DNA of 64,000 bases from Peptoclostridium acidaminophilum DSM 3953 (lineage in GTDB: Bacteria; Bacillota; Clostridia; Peptostreptococcales; Peptostreptococcaceae): positions 1,433,183 through 1,497,182 of the forward strand of contig NZ_CP007452.1 of NCBI RefSeq assembly GCF_000597865.1. The letters run 5' to 3'. Numbering within the stretch: position 1 is the first letter of the stretch; every line of letters starts with the position of its first letter. A program made the position numbers and the translations under genes. Positions 17,081 to 25,768 of the stretch are shown here, in pieces. Below the pieces are notes generated by a model, which was given only the letters and a program-made list of their open reading frames with translations, made no database searches and had not been told where the DNA came from.

Positions 17081-18367
17081 ATGAAGGTTCTAGGCCTTAT
17101 AACGGAATACAATCCCTTTCACAACGGGCATGCATACCATCTGGATGCTTCAAAAAAAGAGACCGGGGCTACGCACACAGTCGCAGTCATGAGCGGACAT
17201 TTTCTCCAAAGGGGCGAACCTGCCATCTTCGACAAGTGGACAAGAGCCAAAATGGCAGTTATGGCCGGTGTAGACCTTGTGCTCGAGCTTCCAACAGCCT
17301 ACTCTTCACAAAGCGCGGAGCTGTTTGCGTATGGCTCAGTACTCACACTCGATTCCATACGTATTGTAGACAGCATATGCTTTGGGAGTGAATCCGGCGA
17401 CATATCCAGACTGAGCGCCGTGGCAAATATCCTTGAAAACGAGCCGAGTAAGTTCAAAGTCCATCTGAAAGAAAAGCTCGACTCGGGCCTGACGTTTCCA
17501 AGGGCCAGAGAGGCCGCTCTCGGCCTTTTCCTGGACTGCGGCACCACCGCATACGGCCTTTGCGCAAATGATGCGTTGGGCATACTGAGAAGTCCAAACA
17601 ACATACTCTCTATAGAATATTTAAAAAGCCTGTCGCGCCTTAGAAGCAGTATAAAGCCCGCCACCATACGCCGGATAGCCGCCGACTATAACAGCACACA
17701 GATTTCAGGCAGCATATGCAGTGCCACGGCAATAAGGGAATGCCTCAAGCAGGGCTCCTCTTTGGAAGCGATATCCTCAGTGGTACCATCAGCATCATAT
17801 TCTCTTATGCACTCAGTAGCCGCAGCCGGCCTTACACCCGTAACCGAAAATTCTCTCCTCGAGCTGCTCTCTTATGCCGTGATATCGAAATCAGACACAC
17901 TCTCAAGCTACTGCGATATCCGGGAAGGCATGGACAACAAGATCAAATCAGAAATAAGACGGGCACCGTCTTATGATGAGCTGCTCTCAAGTCTCAAATC
18001 AAAGCGCTACACAATGACTGCCATTAAAAGAATGCTCATGAACATACTCCTTGGAGTAAAAAAAGCTGATGTTGAAGTGTTCAGGCGTCTTAGCTCTGTC
18101 CCTTATATAAGAATACTCGCTTTTAACGACAAGGGCACGGAGCTGCTGAAAAAAATCAAGCACAGCTCGAAGGTTACCATTATAAACAAGGTTCCCAGGC
18201 TGGATTCAATCAGTGATGAGACTGCGCGCAAAATGCTCCAGTATGACATTGATTCCACAGACATATTCAACATAATCTATTATGCGGGTTGCAAGCACGC
18301 TCTCAGGGGCTCGATGGACTATATCATTTCGCCTGCGTACCTTAGCAAAAAAGACAGGGATTTCTAA
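17081..18367 (+). CDS. tmcAL: TmcAL, tRNA-Met cytidine acetate ligase
   Basis: Forms N4-acetylcytidine at the wobble base of elongator tRNA-Met from acetate and ATP. 428 aa, slightly longer than the usual 400. The nucleotidyltransferase fold opens GLITEYNPFHNGHAYHL (about residues 4-20), with the HxGH-type site. Next are MSGHFLQRGEPAIFDKW (about 38-54) and DLVLELP (about 66-72), all diagnostic of the YlbM/TmcAL family. GGGAGGGC lies just upstream of the ATG. Single gene between a promoter and a strong hairpin. Confidence 0.93.
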   Translation: MKVLGLITEYNPFHNGHAYHLDASKKETGATHTVAVMSGHFLQRGEPAIFDKWTRAKMAVMAGVDLVLELPTAYSSQSAELFAYGSVLTLDSIRIVDSICFGSESGDISRLSAVANILENEPSKFKVHLKEKLDSGLTFPRAREAALGLFLDCGTTAYGLCANDALGILRSPNNILSIEYLKSLSRLRSSIKPATIRRIAADYNSTQISGSICSATAIRECLKQGSSLEAISSVVPSASYSLMHSVAAAGLTPVTENSLLELLSYAVISKSDTLSSYCDIREGMDNKIKSEIRRAPSYDELLSSLKSKRYTMTAIKRMLMNILLGVKKADVEVFRRLSSVPYIRILAFNDKGTELLKKIKHSSKVTIINKVPRLDSISDETARKMLQYDIDSTDIFNIIYYAGCKHALRGSMDYIISPAYLSKKDRDF

Positions 18368-18396
18368 TCTGCCGATTTGGAATCCCTGTCTTTTTT
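18347..18396. terminator. Bidirectional terminator, tmcAL / coiled-coil gene
   Basis: 16-bp perfect arms (18347-18362 and 18381-18396), 18-nt loop. A and T runs at the two bases serve both directions. The left arm overlaps the end of tmcAL. Confidence 0.85.
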
Positions 18397-18432
18397 GATG
18401 TCACATCAATTTAATTATAATATTAATATGTA

Positions 18433-18885
18433 TTATTCCTTTGCTATTCTACCCAGCTCAACTCTATTTTGCGAAACCGTGCTGATCAGCTTCTCCAGGT
18501 TGTCCTGCACGCCTTTCAGAAGATCATCTGCGTATTCATTGGCTCCCATCCTTATATCCTTGGACAGCTTCTGGGCCTCGAGTATCATTTCATCAGCATG
18601 CTTCTTGGCTTCTTTTATTATTTCGCTGGCTTCGACTTTTTCCTGAACATAGGATTTTGCATTTTCAATTATCGAATCAGCCTCATGCTGCGCCTCCAGA
18701 AGCAGTCTTTGTCTTTCCCTGTTTATCCATTCGGCCTGCTTGATTTCGTCTGGCAGCTGTATCCTGACCTCTTTTATTATCTCAAGCGCCTCCTTCTTGT
18801 CTAGAAGAACCTTGCCTCCAAACGGTATAGATGAACTCTCATCTATAATGTCTTCAAGTTCCTCCAACAGCTTTAGAACCTCCAT
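18433..18885 (-). CDS. Coiled-coil protein next to coaD, function unknown
   Basis: 150 aa, almost entirely helical and charged; a long coiled coil spans about residues 50-125 (IINRERQRLLLEAQHEADSIIENAKSY-like heptads). No membrane segment is seen. Such proteins are sometimes auto-annotated as ATPase or V-type ATPase subunits because of the shared helical pattern, which I do not accept as a function. It follows coaD by 3 nt in the recG-rsmD-coaD run, a position that seems common in Clostridia. Membrane-linked cell-division scaffolding, as for DivIVA, is one possible role. Confidence 0.82.
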   Translation of the reverse strand: MEVLKLLEELEDIIDESSSIPFGGKVLLDKKEALEIIKEVRIQLPDEIKQAEWINRERQRLLLEAQHEADSIIENAKSYVQEKVEASEIIKEAKKHADEMILEAQKLSKDIRMGANEYADDLLKGVQDNLEKLISTVSQNRVELGRIAKE

Positions 18886-18888
18886 ATT

Positions 18889-19377
18889 CTACACATCCCC
18901 TTTTAGCTTTTTGTTTAATTCGTTTAAAACAATATCAGGAACAAACTCACCTATATCTCCATTAAGGCTTGCAACCTCTTTCACAAGACTTGAGCTCAAG
19001 AATGAGTATTGGGTGCTTGTAGTAAGAAATATGGTTTCAACCTCCTGGTTGAGCTGCCTGTTCATCTGAGCCATCTGAAGCTCGTACTCAAAATCAGATA
19101 TTGCCCTTAATCCCCGTATGATTGCATTTACTTCCTTGTCCTTGCAATAATCTACAAGCAGTCCTGAAAACATATCCACCTCAACATTGGGTATGTCATT
19201 TGTTATAAGCTTAAGCATGTCGACTCTTTCATCTATTGTAAACATGCTTTTTTTGCTCTGATTTTTCAGTACTGCCACTATAAGTTTGTCAAACAGCTTT
19301 GAGCCCCTCACTATTATATCAAGATGCCCTTTTGTTATAGGATCGAAACTCCCTGGATATACTGCTATTTTACTCAT
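18889..19377 (-). CDS. coaD: CoaD, phosphopantetheine adenylyltransferase
   Basis: Penultimate step of coenzyme A synthesis: 4'-phosphopantetheine plus ATP to dephospho-CoA. About 162 aa. Starts KIAVYPGSFDPITKGHLDII with the nucleotidyltransferase TxGH site (about residues 15-18) and ends with the family C-terminus, including FLSSSLVKEVA (about 125-135). Start ATG 19377 has GGAGG 6-7 nt upstream and sits 1 nt after the rsmD stop. An ATG 18 nt earlier lies upstream of that ribosome binding site. Confidence 0.95.
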   Translation of the reverse strand: MSKIAVYPGSFDPITKGHLDIIVRGSKLFDKLIVAVLKNQSKKSMFTIDERVDMLKLITNDIPNVEVDMFSGLLVDYCKDKEVNAIIRGLRAISDFEYELQMAQMNRQLNQEVETIFLTTSTQYSFLSSSLVKEVASLNGDIGEFVPDIVLNELNKKLKGDV

Positions 19378-19378
19378 T

Positions 19379-19933
19379 CTAATCCTCCAGTTCAAAAAAA
19401 GAAACTGCTACAATGCCGTATTGTCTGGTCTTGTACATTGCAAGGCTGCCATATCTGTTCAATATCTCATCTGTCTTTTCATGCTCGACAACAACAACAG
19501 CTTTGCTTGAAAGTATGTCGCTGCTGAGAATCGCATCCAGAATCCAAGGTACCATGTCCCTGCTGTAAGGCGGATCAAGAAAAACTATGTCGAATTTCTC
19601 TCCCCTTAGCCTGGAAACGGCCGCACCGGCTTCAAGCATGTATACATCGGCTTTTTCAACGAGTCTGGTCTTTTCCAGGTTCTCTTTAACAATTTTGATG
19701 CTGGCGGCGTCCTTGTCTACAAAAACGCACCTGGAGGCCCCCCTTGAAAGCGCCTCTATGCCCAGCGCTCCGCTGCCTGCAAACAAGTCGAGAACCCTGC
19801 TCCCGTATATATCGATGTCTGAATTCAGTATATTGAATATGGATTCCTTAACCCTGTCAAGAGTCGGTCTTGTGCTTAATCCTTCCAGCGACTTTAGCTT
19901 AGTCCCTCTTGCTGTACCTGAAACAACTCTCAT
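19379..19933 (-). CDS. rsmD: RsmD, 16S rRNA m2G966 methyltransferase
   Basis: Methylates N2 of G966 in 16S rRNA. 184 aa. It opens RVVSGTARGTKLKS, followed by the target-recognition TRPTLDRVKESIFNIL (about residues 22-37), SAM loop DLFAGSGALGIEALSRGA (about 49-66) and catalytic FLDPPY (about 119-124). All are diagnostic. rsmD-coaD adjacency is widespread in bacteria. Confidence 0.95.
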   Translation of the reverse strand: MRVVSGTARGTKLKSLEGLSTRPTLDRVKESIFNILNSDIDIYGSRVLDLFAGSGALGIEALSRGASRCVFVDKDAASIKIVKENLEKTRLVEKADVYMLEAGAAVSRLRGEKFDIVFLDPPYSRDMVPWILDAILSSDILSSKAVVVVEHEKTDEILNRYGSLAMYKTRQYGIVAVSFFELED

Positions 19934-19968
19934 GACTCTGCTCCTTATATTTTAACATATATTGCTTA

Positions 19969-22035
19969 CTAATTAACAAAAATATCGGCTTCATCCGCTG
20001 CTTCCGCCATTACCGCTGCCTTCAGATTGGTATTCTGAGCACCCTCAAGCTCAGCGTCGGCTTCAAACAATTCCTTTGCGCATAACTTTGCAGCTTCGAG
20101 TATTTTGACATGCCTGCTGATATCCGCGAGCTTGAACTTGAAATATCCATGCTGCCTGATACCTGAGATTTCACCTGGTCCCCTCATGAGCATATCCTTT
20201 TCGGCTATTTCAAAACCGGAATTGCTCTGCACCAGCACATTTAATCTCTCGCTTTCGTCGTTTCCACCCTGCTGAATGAGCATGCAGTATGAATCACATT
20301 CTCCTCTCCCCACCCTGCCTCTTAACTGATGCAGCTGAGAGAGACCAAATTGCTCTGCGCCCTCAATTATTATAACACTTGCATTCTTGACATCTATGCC
20401 CACCTCAATTACCGTTGTCGAGACTAGCACATCTGTTATGCCGTTTTCAAAATCAGCCATTACAGCCTGCTTTTGCTCCTGAGGCAGCCTTCCGTGCAGC
20501 AATGCAACTTTGTGTCCTTTGAAAATTCCGGCTTCTAGCTCAGCATATACGTGCTGTACTGAAATAGACTTGTTCTTTTCATCCGAGGCTTCTATCAGCG
20601 GGCACACTACATATGCCTGTCGCCCTGATTTTATTTGCTCCAGGGCAAATGCATACGCCTTTTGCCTGTCTCTTTTCTTGAATAGCTGTGTCCTTATCGC
20701 CTTTCGTCCTTTTGGAAGCTCGTCTATTATGCTTATATCCATGTCTGCATATGCGGCCAGCGCCAGGCTCCTGGGTATGGGTGTAGCAGACATTGAAATG
20801 AAGTGAGGACTTTCGCCTTTTTCGGCAAGCATGAGCCTTTGCCTTACTCCGAATCTGTGCTGTTCGTCTGTCACTGCAAGCCCCAGTCTTTTAAGCCTTA
20901 TTCCCGGCTGAATGAGAGCGTGAGTGCCTACTAGAATATCTATATCCCCGCTCCCGAGTTCCTCATATATGCTTTCCTTTTCAGCAGGCCTTGTGCTGCC
21001 CGTGAGCAGCCTTATTTTTATAGCTTCATGCGAGAGCATTTTTTTTATGGAATTGAAATGCTGGTTTGCAAGCACTTCAGTGGGTACCATCATTATGCTC
21101 TGAAATCCATTGAGTACGCAATTGGCCATGGGAATGCCCGCCACCACGGTTTTTCCCGACCCAACATCGCCCTGTATCAGCCTGTTCATAGCGTTTTGCC
21201 CCTGCATATCCTCGAAAATATCGTCCATAGCCCGCCTTTGCGCATCCGTAAGTGAAAACGGAAGCCTTTCGATTATTCCGGGTATTGCTGGCGAAACAGC
21301 CATTCGAACGGCGTTGTTGCTTCTGAGTTTAAAGCCGTTATAAATGGCCTTGCATACCATCAAAAAAAACTCTTCAAATATGAGCCTGTATAGGGCTATC
21401 TTAAGGGCATCCCTGCTGCTTGGGGCATGGATATTCTCTATGGCGTATCGTACGCTGCAAAGCTTATGCCGCTTTCTTATGTCTGCTGGAATGACATCCT
21501 CCATTCCACCTGGTTCGCCCTGCCTTACAATGTCGTCTAAGGCTGCTTTTTCAATTTTTTCTATCTCATTGCTGCTGAGCCCTTCAGTAGACGGATATAC
21601 AGGCACTATCCTACCTAGTGCAGACTTATCGGCACTTGCAAATTCAATTACAGAGCACTCGATTTCTGTTGATTTTCCGTTTTTTTTCACCTTGCCGTAT
21701 GCTTTTATTTCTTGCCCCACCTTGTAGCCCCTCAGTAGATGCTCTCTGTTGAAAAAAATCAGATCAACTCGAGCTTCATTGTCACTTACGGCTATCTTAA
21801 TGATGCTCAAATTCTTTTTCAGTTTTTTGTTTTCGACCCCTGTGATTCTGCCCTTTACGCAGGCTTTCTCTCCTGCTTTGAGCCTTGAAAGCTGGGTGAA
21901 GTGGCTCCTGTCCTCATATGTCCTTGGAAAGTAGTGGAGCAAGTCCTCTATTGTATATATTCCAATGCCATTTAGCCTGTTTTGCTTTTTAGGACCCACG
22001 CCACTTACAATTTGCACGCTGTCAGAAAGCTTCAC
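19969..22035 (-). CDS. recG: RecG, ATP-dependent DNA helicase
   Basis: Branch-migrating helicase that remodels stalled replication forks. 688 aa. An N-terminal wedge/OB region begins VSGVGPKKQNRLNGIGI. Helicase motifs include Walker A GDVGSGKTVVAG (about residues 287-298), DEQHRFGVRQR (about 391-401), SATPIPRSLAL (about 416-426) and the motif VI region QLRGRVGRG. GTG start with AAGGGGTG 5 nt upstream. Transcribed ahead of rsmD-coaD, 35 nt away. Confidence 0.96.
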   Translation of the reverse strand: MKLSDSVQIVSGVGPKKQNRLNGIGIYTIEDLLHYFPRTYEDRSHFTQLSRLKAGEKACVKGRITGVENKKLKKNLSIIKIAVSDNEARVDLIFFNREHLLRGYKVGQEIKAYGKVKKNGKSTEIECSVIEFASADKSALGRIVPVYPSTEGLSSNEIEKIEKAALDDIVRQGEPGGMEDVIPADIRKRHKLCSVRYAIENIHAPSSRDALKIALYRLIFEEFFLMVCKAIYNGFKLRSNNAVRMAVSPAIPGIIERLPFSLTDAQRRAMDDIFEDMQGQNAMNRLIQGDVGSGKTVVAGIPMANCVLNGFQSIMMVPTEVLANQHFNSIKKMLSHEAIKIRLLTGSTRPAEKESIYEELGSGDIDILVGTHALIQPGIRLKRLGLAVTDEQHRFGVRQRLMLAEKGESPHFISMSATPIPRSLALAAYADMDISIIDELPKGRKAIRTQLFKKRDRQKAYAFALEQIKSGRQAYVVCPLIEASDEKNKSISVQHVYAELEAGIFKGHKVALLHGRLPQEQKQAVMADFENGITDVLVSTTVIEVGIDVKNASVIIIEGAEQFGLSQLHQLRGRVGRGECDSYCMLIQQGGNDESERLNVLVQSNSGFEIAEKDMLMRGPGEISGIRQHGYFKFKLADISRHVKILEAAKLCAKELFEADAELEGAQNTNLKAAVMAEAADEADIFVN

Positions 22036-22112
22036 TCAAACACCCCTTGGCTAATTCTTCTTCGCAATAATTATAGCATGAAAAAGCTTAAGCGCCTACA
22101 TCAGAGCTCCAT

Positions 22113-22583
22113 TCATTTGACATGCTGCTTTTTTTGTCTTCTCCTCACATCGCTGTATACCTGGCTTATCCATTCCTCGAATTTGTCGCTTTTATAGTAC
22201 TCCATTATGTCGTAGAGTTCCGGATCCTGATCTTTAAGCAGCTGCATGACTTTTGAAATTTCGAGTTCAGCCTCATCAGCATTCATCCGCCTAAATACCT
22301 TGCTTGCCCTGTGCATGTATACTTCGAAGTCAGGAACCCTTGTACCTCCATAGTCCGCATCTTCTCCAAAAACCTCTAAAGCCCGAATGGCCTGTATCCT
22401 CACTTCCTCTATTGCATCAGTTTCAGCCAGCCTTGAGAGTATTTCCCTGGACCTTCTGCAGTTCCACTTGCGAAGTTCGTCTATTGCAAGTATCCTAACG
22501 CGCCAGCTGCTTTTGTCTCTTGCCATGCTTTCAAGCTCTTCAATATTCGGAGGAGTTGCTCTAATTGTTTCATACTTGCTCAC
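22113..22583 (-). CDS. HEAT-repeat protein, function unknown
   Basis: 156 aa. Residues about 14-75 form two or three HEAT-type helical repeats (SSWRVRILAIDELRKW, AIEEVRIQAIRALEVFG). The C-terminal half is helical and charged and ends in a basic tail (RRRQKKQ). Such proteins are usually protein-protein scaffolds. GTG start with GGGGGTG nearby. Between recG and the fakA-like gene, on the same strand but with gaps on each side. No specific function can be assigned. Confidence 0.8.
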   Translation of the reverse strand: MSKYETIRATPPNIEELESMARDKSSWRVRILAIDELRKWNCRRSREILSRLAETDAIEEVRIQAIRALEVFGEDADYGGTRVPDFEVYMHRASKVFRRMNADEAELEISKVMQLLKDQDPELYDIMEYYKSDKFEEWISQVYSDVRRRQKKQHVK

Positions 22584-22651
22584 AGCGCACCCCCTGTAGA
22601 TTTTCTTATAATTATTCCCTAAAAGCTACATGCTATTCATTTTTTTGTTTA

Positions 22652-22677
22652 TTGAAAAAGAGCCTAACAGGCTCTTT
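22652..22677 (-). terminator. Terminator after the fakA-like gene
   Basis: 8-bp perfect stem (22657-22664 with 22670-22677), 5-nt loop; on the minus strand it runs into TTTTTC. Confidence 0.8.
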
Positions 22678-22694
22678 GGGATTTTGATTGAAAT

Positions 22695-24305
22695 TTATTC
22701 AGCGGACATTATATAGTAGTAGACCGGCTGGCCTCCATGATAAATCTCCACCTCTGCATTAGAAAATCTTTTTTGCGCCGACTGCTTGAGCCTGTTTGCC
22801 ATTTCCTCGCTCAAGTCTTTGCCATAGAATATGCTCACAATCTCATCATCCTCTGACACTATAGCCTCAAGCACTTCCATGGCCACGCTGTTTATGTCGC
22901 TTCCTGTACTCCTTAGCTCACCCTGAGATATCCCTATTATGTCGCCTTCCTTTATGGCTTGACCGCCTATGGATGTGTCCCTGACTGAAAATGTGACATC
23001 TCCTACCTTGACACTTTCTATCGCGTTGCGCATATTATCTACATTCTGTTGCAAATCCCCGTCGGGATTCAGAGCAATTATGGCGTCAAATGCCTGCGGG
23101 ATGTTTTGGGTTGGAATGACAGTTACGTTCTTTTGGCTTAACTCCTTTGCCTGATTTGCAGCCATTATAATGTTCTTGTTGTTTGGAAAAACTATTATGA
23201 ATTCGGCATCAACCTTGTCTATGGCTTCAATAAAGTCATTCGTGCTTGGGTTCATTGTCTGTCCGCCCTCTATTACACGGTCTGTGCCAATATCCTTGAA
23301 AATAGAGGCTATGCCTTCACCGGCTGCCACGGCAATTATTCCATACTTTTTGAAGTCCTGTTTCTCTTCCGCGGCTTCGCCCAGTATTCTGTTTTCGTGC
23401 TGGAGCCTCATATTCTCTATCTTTATGCTGATGAGCTCACCATATTCAAGAGCCCTTTGAAGCAAATATCCCGGCTCATTCGTATGTATATGTATCTTGA
23501 TGAGATCTTCATCGCCTACGGACATTATGCTGTCTCCCTTGTCCTCAATGAGCCTTAGCATTCCCTCGCTGTCGATCTTGTCCGTTTTGAGTATGAACTC
23601 GGTGCAATATGTGAATTTAATCTCCCCTTGCATCGAGTGCAGCTCCACTTCAACCTTTTGATGTTCTTCCATTTGTTTTTCGACAGGCCTGCCTGCCAGG
23701 GCCTTATGCATACCTTCAAATATGAGCACTATTCCCTTTCCACCTGCATCTACGACATTGGCCTCCTTGAGGGTTGCAAGGAGATTCGGTGTGTTTTCAA
23801 GGGACAACTGTGCCTTTTGCACAATGTTTTCGAAAAATTCAAGTATGCTTGTCTTTGTCTTGAGCAGCTCCAGGGACTGTTCCCCTGTCTCCCTTGAAAC
23901 GGTGAGTATAGTCCCTTCCACAGGCTTGATAACAGCCTTGTAAGCCATCTGGGCAGCCTGATTGAGTGCCTGGGCAAAGTCGAATATGTTAAGGCTGTCC
24001 TTGCCCTCTATTGAGTTGGCAAATCCCCGCAGAAGCTGCGAAAGTATTACTCCAGAGTTGCCCCTTGCGCCCATCAGAGAGCCTTTCGAAATCGCTCTTG
24101 CTATTTCGCTAATTGTAAGTGGATTACCGGAAATCAGTTCTTCTACAGCAGCATTCATCGTAAGCGACATATTGGTTCCTGTATCCCCGTCCGGCACAGG
24201 AAAGACATTTAGTTTGTCTACAAGTTCCCTGTGATTTTCAAGGTTGTTGGCTCCTGATATTATCATCTCCGAAAGCTGTTTTGCGTCTACAAATTCTTGG
24301 TTCAA
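22695..24305 (-). CDS. fakA: FakA-like DAK2-domain kinase
   Basis: Fatty-acid kinase A family (YloV): phosphorylates fatty acids bound to FakB partners and feeds phospholipid synthesis. About 536 aa. The N-terminal DAK2 domain carries NVFPVPDGDTGTNMSLT (about residues 34-50) and GARGNSGVILSQLLRGF (about 84-100). The C-terminal half is the Fak-specific DegV-like region. Start chosen at TTG 24305, 8 nt after GGAGG; an in-frame TTG at 24332 has no usable site. Preceded by the Asp23 gene (16-nt gap), the usual yloU-yloV pair. No fakB gene is in view. Confidence 0.93.
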   Translation of the reverse strand: MNQEFVDAKQLSEMIISGANNLENHRELVDKLNVFPVPDGDTGTNMSLTMNAAVEELISGNPLTISEIARAISKGSLMGARGNSGVILSQLLRGFANSIEGKDSLNIFDFAQALNQAAQMAYKAVIKPVEGTILTVSRETGEQSLELLKTKTSILEFFENIVQKAQLSLENTPNLLATLKEANVVDAGGKGIVLIFEGMHKALAGRPVEKQMEEHQKVEVELHSMQGEIKFTYCTEFILKTDKIDSEGMLRLIEDKGDSIMSVGDEDLIKIHIHTNEPGYLLQRALEYGELISIKIENMRLQHENRILGEAAEEKQDFKKYGIIAVAAGEGIASIFKDIGTDRVIEGGQTMNPSTNDFIEAIDKVDAEFIIVFPNNKNIIMAANQAKELSQKNVTVIPTQNIPQAFDAIIALNPDGDLQQNVDNMRNAIESVKVGDVTFSVRDTSIGGQAIKEGDIIGISQGELRSTGSDINSVAMEVLEAIVSEDDEIVSIFYGKDLSEEMANRLKQSAQKRFSNAEVEIYHGGQPVYYYIMSAE

Positions 24306-24321
24306 TTCCACTACCTCCAGA

Positions 24322-24678
24322 TTATTTTCCAACCCTTATGCCCTGAACCTTAATGTCTATTTTTGTGACATCTAGGCCCGTTTGCTTTTCAACCGAATAC
24401 TTGACTCTGTCCATTATGTTGTGGGCCACCTCTGATATTTTTGTTCCATACTGTATTATCACATAAAGCTCGATTGCAAGGCTTTCCTCTGTAAGTTCGA
24501 CAGTTACACCTTTGCTCATGTTCTCAAGTTTCAAAAGCTCTACAATTCCGTTTTTTACTGATTTTGAGGCAAGCCCTACAAGTCCGTAACACTCCACTGC
24601 CGCCCTGCCGGCTATTTTTGCAACTACCTCTGACTCTATATATATACTGCCATATTTATTTTCAATCTTTCCAGCCAT
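24322..24678 (-). CDS. Asp23/Gls24 family protein (YloU-like)
   Basis: About 118 aa small alpha/beta protein of the Asp23 family, found in cell-envelope stress contexts in Gram-positives. IESEVVAKIAGRAAVECYGLVGLA (about residues 14-37) and the later LYVIIQYGTKISEVAHNI are typical. ATG 24678 has GGGAGGG 7 nt upstream; the TTG two codons earlier is less well placed. It shares a divergent promoter gap with rpmB and heads the fakA operon. Confidence 0.92.
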   Translation of the reverse strand: MAGKIENKYGSIYIESEVVAKIAGRAAVECYGLVGLASKSVKNGIVELLKLENMSKGVTVELTEESLAIELYVIIQYGTKISEVAHNIMDRVKYSVEKQTGLDVTKIDIKVQGIRVGK

Positions 24679-24713
24679 ATACAATCCCTCCCTGAGATTC
24701 CGTTATATTTCAT

Positions 24714-24742
24714 ATTCTATATTATGCATGGCCTTTGTTCAA
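24714..24742 (-). promoter_or_regulatory. Promoter of the asp23-fakA operon
   Basis: Minus-strand TTGAAC (24737-24742), 17-nt spacer, TAGAAT (24714-24719). A second registration, TTGTAT-N17-TAATAT, is shifted a few bases upstream. Confidence 0.6.
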
Positions 24743-24759
24743 TACAATTTATATTTATA

Positions 24760-24788
24760 TTGCCAAAAGGGGCTTATTGTGATAATAT
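24760..24788 (+). promoter_or_regulatory. Promoter of rpmB
   Basis: TTGCCA (24760-24765), 17-nt spacer, TAATAT (24783-24788), about 45 nt before the rpmB start. Confidence 0.72.
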
Positions 24789-24836
24789 ATTTATGTTTCA
24801 AGCGGTAATTAATGAAGCAAAAGGGGGTGTTTTTAC

Positions 24837-25028
24837 GTGGCAAGGGTATGCGAGATTTGTGGAAAAGGAAGAGTATCAGGAAATCAGGTAAGTCACTCAA
24901 ACCGTCATTCTAAAAGAAGCTGGATGCCAAACCTTAGAAACGTAAAGGCTGTTGTGAACGGTTCTCCAAGTAAAATAAGAGTATGTTCAAGATGTCTTCG
25001 TTCTGGAAAAGTTGAAAGACCTATGTAA
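24837..25028 (+). CDS. rpmB: Ribosomal protein L28, zinc-binding form
   Basis: Large-subunit protein L28, 63 aa. Both zinc knuckles are present, CEIC (residues 5-8) and CSRC (about 51-54), so this is the C+ form that needs zinc; a C- paralogue could exist elsewhere. GTG start with AAAGGGGGTG upstream. Monocistronic, with its own promoter and terminator. Confidence 0.96.
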   Translation: MARVCEICGKGRVSGNQVSHSNRHSKRSWMPNLRNVKAVVNGSPSKIRVCSRCLRSGKVERPM

Positions 25029-25060
25029 TTATATTGGATATATGTAATTATATTTGGATA
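25023..25060. repeat. Tandem 18/19-nt duplication after rpmB
   Basis: 25023-25040 is repeated at 25042-25060 with one extra T. The first copy carries the rpmB stop codon, so the second copy is a duplicated gene end. It looks like a recent slippage duplication with no obvious function. Confidence 0.85.
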
Positions 25061-25064
25061 AAAG

Positions 25065-25090
25065 AAAAGAGTCTAACGACTCTTTTTTTT
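25065..25090. terminator. Bidirectional terminator, rpmB / thiN
   Basis: 9-bp perfect stem (25065-25073 with 25078-25086), TAAC loop, A run on the left and T run on the right. Confidence 0.88.
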
Positions 25091-25113
25091 AATTCATTTT
25101 TTTAATTCCTTAT

Positions 25114-25749
25114 TCAGTCTTTAGATTTTATCACAAGCAGATAGCCTTCTTTAAGGCTCACCCTGCAGGTTTTGCCCGTCATGACATTCGAAACGCCTAT
25201 CGACCTTCCAAAATCTATGTCATAATTACAAAGCGGGTATTCGAGCCCCTCGAGTGTCACTCCTTTAGCGTCTCCCATAATCGGAAGCACCGATACCAGG
25301 TCGCCTTTTTCTCCTGAAAGCTCCAATTCACTGTCAATCAGGAAAACCTCGTTTGTTTCATTTACAAGCCCTGGCTTTATACCGCTTTTGAATATAAGAT
25401 ACATCAGCCCTATATTGGCAAGTGAATGGTCTATCCTGCTGCCTATGGCGCCATAGAGCACAATCTCTCTTGCGCCTTTTGACTTGGCATGCTCCATGCA
25501 AAGCTCCGTGTCAGTAAAATCCTTTCTCGATGGAAATCCCTCAAATGCAACTCCCTTGCTTTCAAAAAAGGCCCGAGCCTCACTGCTTATAGAATCCATA
25601 TCGCCCATTATGACATCCGGAACTATCCCTGCAGTATAAGCAAAATTAGAAGCCCCATCGGCGCTTATGACATAATCACAGCCGCTCAGCTGAACTTTAT
25701 AAAATTCTCCGTCTTCTAGTGTCCCGTTAACTAATATTCCCGCTTTCAT
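25114..25749 (-). CDS. thiN: Thiamine pyrophosphokinase
   Basis: Transfers pyrophosphate from ATP to thiamine to make thiamine diphosphate. 211 aa. Contains the family motifs ADGASNFAY (about residues 34-42), GDMDSIS (about 50-56), KDFTDTELCMEHA (about 77-89) and GAIGSRIDHSLANI (about 100-113). Last gene of the rsmB-to-thiN run, and a common neighbour of rpe and rsgA in Firmicutes. The ribosome binding site is weak. Confidence 0.93.
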   Translation of the reverse strand: MKAGILVNGTLEDGEFYKVQLSGCDYVISADGASNFAYTAGIVPDVIMGDMDSISSEARAFFESKGVAFEGFPSRKDFTDTELCMEHAKSKGAREIVLYGAIGSRIDHSLANIGLMYLIFKSGIKPGLVNETNEVFLIDSELELSGEKGDLVSVLPIMGDAKGVTLEGLEYPLCNYDIDFGRSIGVSNVMTGKTCRVSLKEGYLLVIKSKD

Positions 25750-25768
25750 GATATCTTATGTTCCCTTC

